Positions 10,241 through 19,156 of a stretch of 30,264 bases of DNA are shown piece by piece. The notes below the pieces were generated by a model. The model did not search any database. It saw only the letters and a program-made list of their open reading frames with translations, and was not told where the DNA came from. A program made the position numbers and the translations under genes. Within the stretch, counting starts at the first letter, position 1; every line of letters starts with the position of its first letter. The DNA lies in contig KE561104.1 of the NCBI GenBank assembly GCA_000442015.1, forward strand, positions 1 to 30,264, given 5' to 3'. This DNA comes from Rozella allomycis CSF55. Its lineage: Eukaryota > Rozellomycota.

Positions 10241-11134
10241 TTATTGATATATGATTACAACAATGGCGATCAGAGCCAGAAAATAATTCATCAAGTTTGA
10301 AAACATTATCTTCATTCCTTTATTGCTTTCCTCCGAATTATGGGCATATTTCATTTCTGACGTTAAACCGAGACAGTCTTCCAATGATACTAATTCATAT
10401 CCCTCCTTTCTTAAACGAGAAATCAAAACAGGTAGAGTAGCAATAGTTTCATTATGAATATCATGCATCAATATAAGGGGTGATGCCTTTCCTATATGTG
10501 TAATACGTTTTAATGTGTATTCGGTGGTGGACTGTGGGTTCTTAAACTTCCAGTCTCCAGAATCCACATTCCATAGTATCATAAAGTAGCCAATGTCATA
10601 CAATATGTCAACCACTGTGCCATTATATGAACCATACGGAAATCTGAAGAATTTGGTTTTGTATCCTACTCATTGATTATGATAAGTATCACCTGTTATG
10701 GCTTCTATCGCCTTCTCTGTTTTATAAATGTCGCTCTTTATGTCATCAGATGGTAGGCCAACATAGTTTTGATGAGCCCAACTATGACTCGCAATCTCGT
10801 GGCCTTCTTTCAATATTCTTGTAACTACATCCGGATATTTCACCGAATTAATACCAAGTACCATAAAAGTTGCTGTAACATTCAGATCCCTTAACGCATT
10901 CAATATCAAAGGAGTGTAAATTCTAAGACTTTAAAACTAAAATTATTACTTATGAGGGCCATCATCGAAAGTAAGAGAAGCCTTTTTATCCCCGATGCAA
11001 CCAGAAAACAGGCCTCTTTGATCGGGAGGATAGGGAAGACCCTTCTCAGTTACTTTCTGGTGCTGATTAACAATATTTGTTATAAAGTTATCTATGCAAT
11101 GAGTTAATGAAAGAAACAAACAAACAAGAATCAT
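10241..11134 (-). CDS. Chitin deacetylase (polysaccharide deacetylase, CE4), membrane-anchored
   Basis: This secreted CE4/NodB-fold enzyme of about 279 residues is expected to remove acetyl groups from chitin at the cell surface. It has an N-terminal signal peptide (MILVCLFLSLTHC). The catalytic motifs appear in order: LTFDDGP (motif 1, base and metal Asp), SHSWAH (motif 2, metal His), FRFPYGSYN (motif 3), VDSGDW (motif 4) and LILMHDI (motif 5). A hydrophobic C-terminal tail (FLALIAIVVIIYQ) after a polar linker suggests a GPI signal or a membrane anchor. Two 27-nt introns are required. One follows FDDGPH; the other interrupts AITG-YKTKFF and contains the in-frame TGA that otherwise breaks the gene. 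Chitin deacetylases shape chitin walls in fungi. The start is the ATG at 11134. Confidence 0.9.
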
Positions 11135-11210
11135 TAAACCGAAAGCCTATTCCATTGTCAATTTATGAACTTCAATCACTGTTAATCAAGCTTTTATTTT
11201 GAAATATATA

Positions 11211-11561
11211 CTATCCCTCCCTCCATTGATGACCACAAGAACAGCATTTGTAAAATATCGACATTGGTTCATCTGCGCTTCGAATTTGAATTTGCATAAA
11301 ATATGCACGACCATGCTCACATTTTGGGCAAGAAGCATCTGTTGAATCTACATTTTTCCAAGCGTCTGCACCTCCAAGAACATCATCGACTTGCTTTCTA
11401 TTAAAATCTAGGCGTGTCGAAAAAGATCGTGTGATTGTGTAAATGTATGGACAAGTCTGACAATAAAATTGGTTTCTAGCAAGAGAATCCTATATTTTTT
11501 CCATTTTAAAAGGTACTGTCTTTATCAGTAAAAGGTTTGCGCAGTTTGGACAAAAAATCAT
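11211..11561 (-). CDS. RPC11: RNA polymerase III subunit RPC11 (POLR3K)
   Basis: This protein of 107 residues has the usual length for the small zinc-ribbon subunit of RNA polymerase III used in RNA cleavage, termination and re-initiation. The N-terminal ribbon has MIFCPNCANLL and FYCQTCPY. VDDVLGGADAWKNVDST is the family linker. The C-terminal TFIIS-like ribbon has CPKCEHGRAYFMQIQIRSAD and ends YKCCSCGHQWREG, with the catalytic RSADEP acidic pair intact. One 27-nt intron (GTACCT...AATATAG) after LLLIKT is removed. It starts at the ATG at 11561 and ends in TAG. Confidence 0.95.
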
Positions 11562-11629
11562 CAATCAAAAATGAACAAAAGCCACTTTCAATTTGACTTA
11601 AGCGTTTATGTATAAACTTGAATAATATT

Positions 11630-12613
11630 TTATTTTTGACGGAAAGTTCTACCCGAAGCTGTTTTCTTTTCGGCTACCACCTCTGGCTTGGCTCTGTTGA
11701 GGACCTTTAGGAAATCATTAACTTTATTTCTCATTCTTGAATGTAAGTACGCTTTAGAGCACTTAATGTGATAATGAAGATAATCACGAAATGTTTGGAT
11801 CAACTTGATGGTTTCAGTTCGCCTATTGCCTGGAGTGTAATGACGAGGAAATAACACGAAACTCACATAGCCGATGTTGTCGTCATTTCCTAGGTTTGGA
11901 ACTCCTTTGAGTTCCAGAGGGGGCTCTTTGCTGTAAAGGACTTGTGGTGTGTTTTGAAGATTCAATTGTTTCCTAGCGTCTACTCATTCCTCAATCATAC
12001 TTTAGAAAAGCCTTACTTGCAAAAACACTTTGCCAAGAATAACATCCGTGCTATCTTTAAAAATGGTAGAAAAAATAACAACAACACGGTCATGGAAAGA
12101 TTGGATAAAGAATGCCTCGCGGTCTCGATATTCTATTACCATTAGCTCTCCTTGTTTCACGCCAGACTCTTGGTCTTTAAATGCTTTATCAAATGGGGCA
12201 GCCAAACAATTTGATTTCAAAAGTGACACTTTCTTTACGATCTGTTCAATTTCTATTCCTGAATGGGTGCCATCGATTACCGTCGCGCGAGACATTTTTC
12301 TCAAGGTTAAAACAAAGGGAAAGATCATATCCTGTTTCAGGTTTGTCCATTATAAAGCCTTGGTATTCTTTTTGAAGGAATTCTTGGGAACCGTATTTTT
12401 CTAATTGACAAAAGCCTTTCATAGAAATAGAAACGACTAATTCTGATTTCGAATTTGGGGTTGAGACATGGTATATAACTCCATCAAAATCGGCACAACG
12501 CAGATCGATGGACTCTTGTTTTTCACTGTTAAGATAGAAATTTCTTCTTACCTCAAAAACTTGGCGGTAAGAGTCTCTTCCAAGACCTTATTCGAATACT
12601 CCAAGAGAATCAT
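11630..12613 (-). CDS. ARPC2: Arp2/3 complex subunit 2 (ARPC2/p34)
   Basis: ARPC2 forms the core of the Arp2/3 complex with ARPC4 and nucleates branched actin. Length after splicing is about 300 residues, as in animals. Matching blocks are the start [90 protein letters not shown] and [20 protein letters not shown]. Introns of 26 and 28 nt are clean. At the third (11990-12016, 27 nt, after KVFLQ) the following exon continues in the correct frame but meets a TGA two codons later (11984-11986). No other GT-AG choice keeps the frame. The start at 12613 lies 83 bp from the divergent LEKR1-like gene. The presence of ARPC2 implies a branched-actin network, possibly in amoeboid or infective stages. 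Confidence 0.92.
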
Positions 12614-12696
12614 ATTAACCCAACTCTAGTGGCTTGGTGACAATCTTCGCCAAAAATTGACAAAAAGTGAATAAATTCATCATTGATGAACTAAAA

Positions 12697-14759
12697 ATGT
12701 TTTTAACCTTTGTTTTGACTTGCATGCTTCAAAACAAAGATTTGACAACAGTCGATTCCGGCCTTCAATTTGCTGAAGTTGTTAATGAACTTCCCAGTGA
12801 AATAAAAGAAATGGGCCATGATGAGACTGTGTGTAAATATTGCGGTATTTCTTACTTAATTCACACTGAAGTAACAAGATTGAAAAGAGAGCTTGCAAAA
12901 TTAGAAAAGGTTAGAGAAGAAATGCTTGTAAAAAATGAGGTTGAAATTATCACATAGCGATTCGAATTAAAAAGCAAAGAATTTGACGACAAGATGACTT
13001 TCCAACAAGCCATTATACTTAAACAAAACCAAGAGAATTCTATGCTTCATGAAGAATTAAAGCAAATGAGCAAGGAAATAACTGACAGTCATTCTAAGTT
13101 TGAACTGATAAAGTGTAAAAACGTACTAATACCCGATAAATGCAACTACAGGAAAAATTGCGTGAAAAACCAAACAGAATATGTCAATTAATAAAAGAGA
13201 ATGTAAAAACCAATAAAAGACACCTACTGGAAGTTCAAAATCTATTAATTCAGCTTCAACGACGCACGAAGGAAGGGTAATATTGGTGAAAACGTTGATT
13301 ATAGATTCACCCACTTTCACGAAACCCTAAATAGGGAAATTGAGCACAAAGCAGAACAATCACAAAAATTTAAAAACATGAAAGAGAAGAACCAAAGTTT
13401 AGAAATCGAGCTGAATAATTTGCAAAAAGTCAAAAACAAATTTGAAAGTGAGTTAAATATTTTAATGTCTGAATACACATACTCATTAAATGAGCTTAAG
13501 ATTTGTAAAATGGATAATGATTCCAAGTAATAAGAAAGTCTTTTACACAAAGAAATAAACAGATTTTTGAATTAAGAACCAATCTCAAGAATATTGAAAC
13601 AGAAAGGGACAAGTTGAGGGAAGCAATCATGTTAGAATCAAATAAAAACGCAGAGAATATGAATATAATTGAAAAAACAAGAAAAAGAATCAAGGTAAAC
13701 ATCAGTTTCACTTGCTTCTGCAGGAATTGACGTTCGAGAAAGAAAATATTGAGTCCATAGCAAAAAATCAAATAGAATTTATAGAAAATGAAAATAAAAG
13801 TTTAAATGAAAAGATAAATCAAGTAAACGATTGTCGAAAGGAACTTGAACTAAAGCTCGAGAGCATTCAAGAGAAGTTTGCTGATAAAGATTCTCTACTT
13901 AAATCATTTAATGAAAAAATAAAGAAAAAGACAGTAAAGTTTTTATTTTAGATTGTTAGAATGATATAGACAATCTCAATGCAGAAAATCAAAGACTTAA
14001 AAAGGTAAACTCTGATCTCTTACAAGAAAAGTAAGAAGTATTAGTTTTCATGAGAGAGAAAATTTAATTGCTGCTCATCAGAACAGGATTTCACAGCTTC
14101 AAGATAGCTTCATACAAAAATTGAATGCCAAATGCCTAGATGAAGTGGAACAAAAAACTAATGCTATGAGAATTACTATGCTTCAAGAAAAAGAGAATGC
14201 TTTAAGAGATCAAAGAGAATATCTGACGCGAAAATTTCAAACGGAAAAGGATCTAACAATTCAGGAGTTCGAGTCACAAAAGAAGATATTCGAAGAGAGG
14301 AATTTAATTGAGGTCCAGAATCTTCAATCCGAAATTCAAAATTTAAACAATAAGTTCATTTTCTCAGAGAAAAACTTTATTGATGAAAAGGTTCAATGTA
14401 TGAATATATTTCATTTATAGGAATCGCTTAATAACAAGATAAAAACTCTGGAAGGTGAATTAGAGCGCTTTAAAATAGATTCCCGTTCAACAATANAAAT
14501 GGTTTATTTATAGAAATTCCTTAACAACAAGATAAAATCTCTGGAAGGTGAATTAGAGCGCTTTAAAATAGATTCCCGTTCCACAATAGCCTCGGAATCC
14601 AACAGTTTGCTGGTTGACCATACCATTCAAAAATTAAAACGGCAATTAACTATGAAGGAGCAGGAAATAGAGATTTTAAAGCAAACCGTACATCGGGAAT
14701 GCGAAGAGCGTGTTGAACTCATATCGAAAATTGAATATCTCCAAAGAAATAAAAAGTGA
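12697..14759 (+). CDS. LEKR1-like leucine-, glutamate- and lysine-rich coiled-coil protein
   Basis: This coiled-coil protein of about 580 residues is spliced from roughly nine exons. The N-terminus carries ETVCKYCGISYLI, which closely resembles the conserved opening of the animal LEKR1 family. The C-terminus has LKQTVHRECEERVELISKI, like the LEKR1 tail. Between them is almost continuous charged coiled coil. Introns, in order, are about 30, 29, 28, 26, 29, 26, 26 and 30 nt; the first removes an in-frame TAG at 12955-12957. The N at 14496 duplicates the last exon boundary. The gene ends in TGA. I base the family match on remembered conserved blocks, so it is less certain than the enzymes. LEKR1 relatives are found mainly in organisms with cilia or centrioles, which would fit a zoospore-forming organism. 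Confidence 0.62.
14414..14588. repeat. Direct repeat around single N at 14496
   Basis: About 80 bp, including the intron acceptor TTTATAG and the following exon, appear on both sides of the N with several substitutions. The right copy continues into the true 3' end of the LEKR1-like gene. Confidence 0.78.
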
Positions 14760-14909
14760 TTTAATGCATCTTAGATGAATTACTCTAATGCGCTATAAAA
14801 CTGTTTCATTTTCGCTAAACTATATTTGACAGTCCTTAGAACGTGTAGCATGTGATCTTACATTCACTGTCCTCATTAAGGCAATAACAGGGGTTAAGAA
14901 ATTGCCTTC

Positions 14910-16207
14910 ATGAAATTAATTGCGCTATTAGTTGATCTTATATTGACATCTCTTCTATTTTCATATCCAGCCGGCGACTTTGACGCCCCCGACTATTTAG
15001 ATTTAGTAGAAACGAATTTAGACTTTGAGTGGTATCAAAACATATTCAACATGGGACCTACAAAGTACATAAATGTAATTAAATCAAAAAATGTTTGTTT
15101 CGATACAAAAGCACATATGCTAGCACATGCACCCGATAAAAAGACGCAACAAAAAATTGTGTATGCCTTTGAATCTGTGGGAAAAGGAAGGTTGCACGTG
15201 GCTAATCTTCTTTTGAAAAGAGCTGCTTATTTTCCCGAGTACAAAAATTTTGCTTATCAAATACTTAACAGCTACCGTTGCAATTTAAGAATAAGGCATC
15301 CTGAAGATTACGAAATTCAAGTGTTAATAGATTCATTAAGGGGTCAATACGCGTTTGTTTATAAAATGCAGTTGAGTAGATTACGTAAACGACATCAAGA
15401 AGACGCTGTGAGCAGGTCCTTTGAAGTGTTCTTTAAAGATTCATTAAACTGTCAACAAATAAGAAGCACTTTTTCCAAACTGCAAAAAGCTTTTCAAATC
15501 TCTGGTAGTGAAGATGTAGAGAAATATGTTTCATCAACGTTTAGGAAACATGCGACGGAGAGGAATTGCGATGTTTCATTCAGCCCCGAAGGTGAAGATA
15601 TCAAATATTTGTCCAAATTAAGCGACGAAGATATTTTACGTCAGTATCAAAATGANATTCTTTTGAAAAGAGCTGCTTATTTTCCCGAGTACAATACTTT
15701 TGCTTACCAAATTCTTAACAGCTACCGTTGCAATTTAAGGGTAAGGCATCCTGAAGATTACGAAATTCAAGTGTTAATAGATTCATTAAGGGGTGAATAC
15801 GCGTTTGTTTATAAAATGCAGTTGAGTAGATTACGTAAACGACAACAAGAAGACGCTGTGAGCAGGTCCTTTGAAGTGTTCTTTAAAGATTCATTGAACT
15901 GTCAGCAAATAAGAAGAACATTTTCCAAACTGCAAAAAGCTTTTCAAATCTCTGGTAGTGAATATGTAGAGAAATATGTTTCATCAACGTTTAGGAAACA
16001 TGCGACGGAGAGNAGTTTAGGAAACATGCGACGGAGAAGAATTGCGATGTTTCATTCAGCCCCGAAGTTGACGATATCAACTATTTGTCCAAATTAAGCG
16101 ACGAAGATATTTTACGTCAGTATCATAATGATAGTCAGGGCGCTGACGAGGATTTCAATGAAGTAACTGAATTTTTCAAATTGTTGTTTATGATTTGTGA
16201 CACTTAA
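14910..16207 (+). CDS. Secreted orphan protein, internally duplicated by assembly
   Basis: An intronless gene starts at the ATG at 14910 with a signal peptide (MKLIALLVDLILTSLLFS), then an acidic stretch and a helical, basic body containing NSYRCNL, IQVLIDSLRG and LRKRHQEDAVSRSFEVFF. It ends FKLLFMICDT and has few, scattered cysteines. About 450 bp (15207-15655) recur after the N at 15656 with several amino-acid changes, for example DVEKY versus YVEKY. A third short overlap surrounds the N at 16013. If these are alleles, the real protein is about 273 residues; if they are two genes, this is a chimera. I recognise no family. The lack of introns, unlike most genes in the window, and the signal peptide link it to the two secreted paralogs next door. 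Confidence 0.6.
15207..16012. repeat. Long direct repeat around single N at 15656
   Basis: Two copies of roughly 350-450 bp of the secreted orphan gene flank the N. They differ at scattered sites, some of them nonsynonymous. The divergence is greater than at some other junctions and would fit two alleles or two very recent paralogs. Confidence 0.75.
15990..16040. repeat. Short direct repeat around single N at 16013
   Basis: TTTAGGAAACATGCGACGGAG occurs directly before the N and again directly after it. This is a second contig junction in the same gene. It shifts the frame, so the C-terminal codons after it are read only from the right-hand piece. Confidence 0.75.
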
Positions 16208-16239
16208 TAGATTGAAATAAATATTTATTGCATATAATG

Positions 16240-17551
16240 TTAGGAAAGTAATGAACGAGGTCCTTGAGAAAATATATAGCCCTGGAATAAATCCTTCCAG
16301 TGTTGAGTTTCATCGACCGTTTCGAGATGAGCGTTTGCCGCGATCCTATTATTTGAAGTTTCGTTTATGATAAAATTCAACCTTCTTATGACTTCATTTA
16401 GTGTTTCCCTGAGGAACACCTTGTAGTTAACAATTGGATTTAGCTTGATTTCTAGGATTCTCACCTTTATTTGATAGCATTGAAGCTGTACATAGTACTG
16501 AAAGTTTTCAAATATCATTTGATAGACACCATTTCTTTCTAGAAAATTTTCATGTTCCTTTCTTATCTCTTCGATCTGTATATAGAATATAGAGTCCATG
16601 TAATCACCATAGTCATTTATTAAGCTTTGAAAGTCTCTGTCGCTTAATTNCTTCATGTTCCTTTCTTATCTCCTCGATCTGCATATAGAATATAGAGTCC
16701 ATATAATCACCATAATCATTTATTAAGCTTTGAAAGTCTCTGTCGCTTAATTTCTCGTTTGGAAATTGATCGATGGCCCAGGTTAGGTGTTTTATCAATC
16801 CAACAGCCTTAGAACAAAGGCTTTCAAAAAACTCAATTATTTTGTTGTCTACAAACAATTGTTGATCTACGTTGGTAACAAAGCCCGCAATGAACATATA
16901 TAATGAGTAAATTAAGGTTTCAGTGGTGGAATGCAGAGCTTCCTTTTTTTCTTCGATGAAATTATTAAAATCTACAAGAATCATATGCTTCGTTAATTCA
17001 CTCAGACCATTTATATCCTTCAAACCCTTTTTTACTCTTTCAAATATATCCGATGATTCATAGTTTAAAGAATCGCTAAAATCTAATGTAACAGATCCAT
17101 TCTCCTCAATGAATTTGCTTAGTTTCAGTTTTTTCAGATTAACGTGGTCTACTATGTCCTTGAAGAAATTTTGAAATCTTCCAATAAGAACACGTCTTAA
17201 TTCTTCATTTATTTTAATGTCTAAAAGGTACTCGTCTTTAAAAGATAGTAAATCGATTAGAAACATTAACTGTTGATGGCAAGCAACGTGAAATGCCACC
17301 ATCTCAGTAGCGACAATTTTCGGAACTACAGTGCGCCCATTATTGAGAGGCAACAATAGCGAAACTGATATGGCCAAATAATCGTTAGCCATGTCTTTCA
17401 TTACGTAATATTCTCTGTTGCTAGGATCAGATCTTGGAATACGAGATTTCAAGCTATTGAGCACTTCTACATATTCGGAGAACGGCCATGTAACAGCGCT
17501 GAGAGTGTAGCCAGCCAAGGAGACGAAAATTATAAAGATCTTCATATACAT
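16240..17551 (-). CDS. Secreted helical protein A, tandem paralog
   Basis: An intronless gene encodes a protein starting MYMKIFIIFVSLAGYTLSAV, a clear signal peptide. An all-helical body of over 400 residues follows, with no domain I recognise. It shares its architecture and motifs with the next gene (17753-19048). These are WPF/WPK right after the signal, an IP-N-R-Y motif, a block like MANDYLAISVSLLLP, a HQQ element, and the near-terminal YIFSQGPRS. An upstream in-frame ATG at 17602 would add 17 residues and bury the signal peptide, so 17551 is preferred. The N at 16650 duplicates about 100 bp (KLSDRDFQSLINDYGDYMDS is read twice). Its stop is 32 bp from the stop of the convergent secreted orphan. 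A secreted lineage-specific protein is the most that can be said. Confidence 0.7.
16548..16757. repeat. Direct repeat around single N at 16650
   Basis: About 100 bp of the secreted protein A gene are present on both sides of the N with around five substitutions, one giving IQIEE versus MQIEE. The gene continues normally if one copy is removed. Confidence 0.8.
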
Positions 17552-17752
17552 GATGTTTCTACTACCCTGGCCTGAAGTGCGGTACATAAACATATGCCAC
17601 ATTTCAGATGACAGTTTTTGTCAGGTTCCGAATTATGGATTTCGATCATCAAGAACATCTAAATTCAAATTTAAATTTGTCATATTATTATTTTTTTTTT
17701 AATAAGTTAAAATAATTTATTTAATTATTGATTAATCCAAAGTATCTAGAAT

Positions 17753-19048
17753 TTAGTTGTTTATTTTTCGATTCATTACTTCGCTAAGAGTTGTTTGAAA
17801 GGTAATGACAGTATATCCTGAAATTCCTGATCGTGGGCCCTGAGAAAATATATAATGCTCATAAAGCAAATACCAGTAGTAGTCTTCATTTACCCATTCA
17901 CTGGTATATAAATGATCTTCTAGTCTCGACTCCGCGTCTGAAAGTCTAGAGATTAATGCTTCTATCTTAGTTTTAAATAATTTAAAGGTTTCATAAAGCC
18001 CTTCTCTTGAGTGTATAACAGGATTAGCATGTGACAAGTCTAGGCTTAATTTAGCTCCATAACAACTTATCATATTGAATGCTACCAAATTTTCCAGCGC
18101 TATTGTTTCAAATATTGGCAAATTGTTGGCAACATGAAGTCCGACAACATATCCATCACAGTTTGGAATCAAAACTAAATTCATGTATTCATCATATTTT
18201 TGCCTTAAAATTTTATAACTATCTTTATATTTGTTTTTAGGTATCTCAATTAATGATTTCATAAAGTAATCCATCGACTTCATTACGTTGCCGCTAATTA
18301 CTTTTTGGGCGTCAAGCATTATCTTATTGAACTTTGAATTATTGTTGGCTACAATTAATGTCGCTTTAACTATTTGAGCCCTGATAGAATTGATCAATAT
18401 TTCGTTTTGCTTTTCAAATTTCTTCTTTTGATTGTCTATAAAGTTTTGGCAGATCTTGAACACTTGAAGTCTCAAATGTGGTGCTATTTTGAGTTGTAAT
18501 AGCTCTTTTTTCATCTTGTCATATAATATAAGGTTTTCAAATAAAATCCCTTCTGTAGCGTTGAAAGCAATCATTCCCCGCGCCTCAATGAAATCGGCCA
18601 ACTTGGCTTCTTCCGCCTTTAAAAAATTATGACCTTCTTCGAAAACATTTTTTAGTGCTTCTTCGACTATCTGCTTAGTCTCCTTGGGAGCTTTTAAGTG
18701 TGTTTCTAAATGAGTTTGTAATTCCACAGTGGTAACTGTAAGCGCGATCTGCTGATGGTAGGAAATATAATATCCCAAGAGCTCATTTCTTATGCTGGAG
18801 TCCAAAACCGCTTTTGCATTACTTCTTGGTAACAACGATGCACTAGAAAGAACGAGGTAGTCATCCGCATATTGCATTAACAAATGATATCTATTGGTTT
18901 CTACTTTAGGTATCTTTTCTTTTATGGCCATTAAAGCCTTTTCATACACAAAAAAGTGTTTTGGCCAATCTATTTCAACCTCTTCTGCATGTAAAAATGG
19001 GATACCTAGTAAAACAATAATAAAGACGAATAATCTTAAACTAAACAT
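17753..19048 (-). CDS. Secreted helical protein B, tandem paralog
   Basis: An intact intronless gene of 431 codons. The signal peptide is MFSLRLFVFIIVLLGIPFLHA, and the mature protein starts near EEVEIDWPKHFF. The body is predicted helical, with long charged stretches (KNVFEEGHNFLKAEEAKLAD, NQKKKFEKQNEILINS). Only three cysteines are visible in the mature part (KICQNF, IPNCDG, ISCYGA), so it is not a small cysteine-rich effector. It is paralogous to the gene at 16240-17551, sharing YADDYLVLSSASLLPRSNA, a SYHQQ element and YIFSQGPRS. No known domain is visible. The 200-bp gap between the two genes is AT-rich with a poly-T run near 17690. Secretion is inferred; any role in host interaction is speculation from the lineage and context. 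Confidence 0.78.
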   Translation of the reverse strand: MFSLRLFVFIIVLLGIPFLHAEEVEIDWPKHFFVYEKALMAIKEKIPKVETNRYHLLMQYADDYLVLSSASLLPRSNAKAVLDSSIRNELLGYYISYHQQIALTVTTVELQTHLETHLKAPKETKQIVEEALKNVFEEGHNFLKAEEAKLADFIEARGMIAFNATEGILFENLILYDKMKKELLQLKIAPHLRLQVFKICQNFIDNQKKKFEKQNEILINSIRAQIVKATLIVANNNSKFNKIMLDAQKVISGNVMKSMDYFMKSLIEIPKNKYKDSYKILRQKYDEYMNLVLIPNCDGYVVGLHVANNLPIFETIALENLVAFNMISCYGAKLSLDLSHANPVIHSREGLYETFKLFKTKIEALISRLSDAESRLEDHLYTSEWVNEDYYWYLLYEHYIFSQGPRSGISGYTVITFQTTLSEVMNRKINN

Positions 19049-19156
19049 TTAAAGAAGGGGGTGTATCCTCGTGTTTGAGTATGGCTTTGACATTAATCTG
19101 ATGGATGTGCCAGATGTCATTCGAGTTAACAACAGGTCATAGTCAAAACTAATTTA

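Noticed and set aside
12030-12404. Plus-strand open frame over the ARPC2 gene.
   Set aside because: The minus strand encodes conserved ARPC2 blocks across the same bases.
8177-12613. TGA recoded as tryptophan (several in-frame TGAs in conserved genes).
   Set aside because: Trp residues in conserved motifs use TGG, some TGAs are removed by canonical 26-27-nt introns, and the LEKR1-like gene ends in TGA right after its conserved tail. Isolated breaks are better explained by introns or errors.
15207-16012. True tandem domain duplication in the secreted orphan.
   Set aside because: The copies are interrupted by single Ns in the same pattern seen in unrelated genes and in an intergenic region. 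An assembly cause is simpler.
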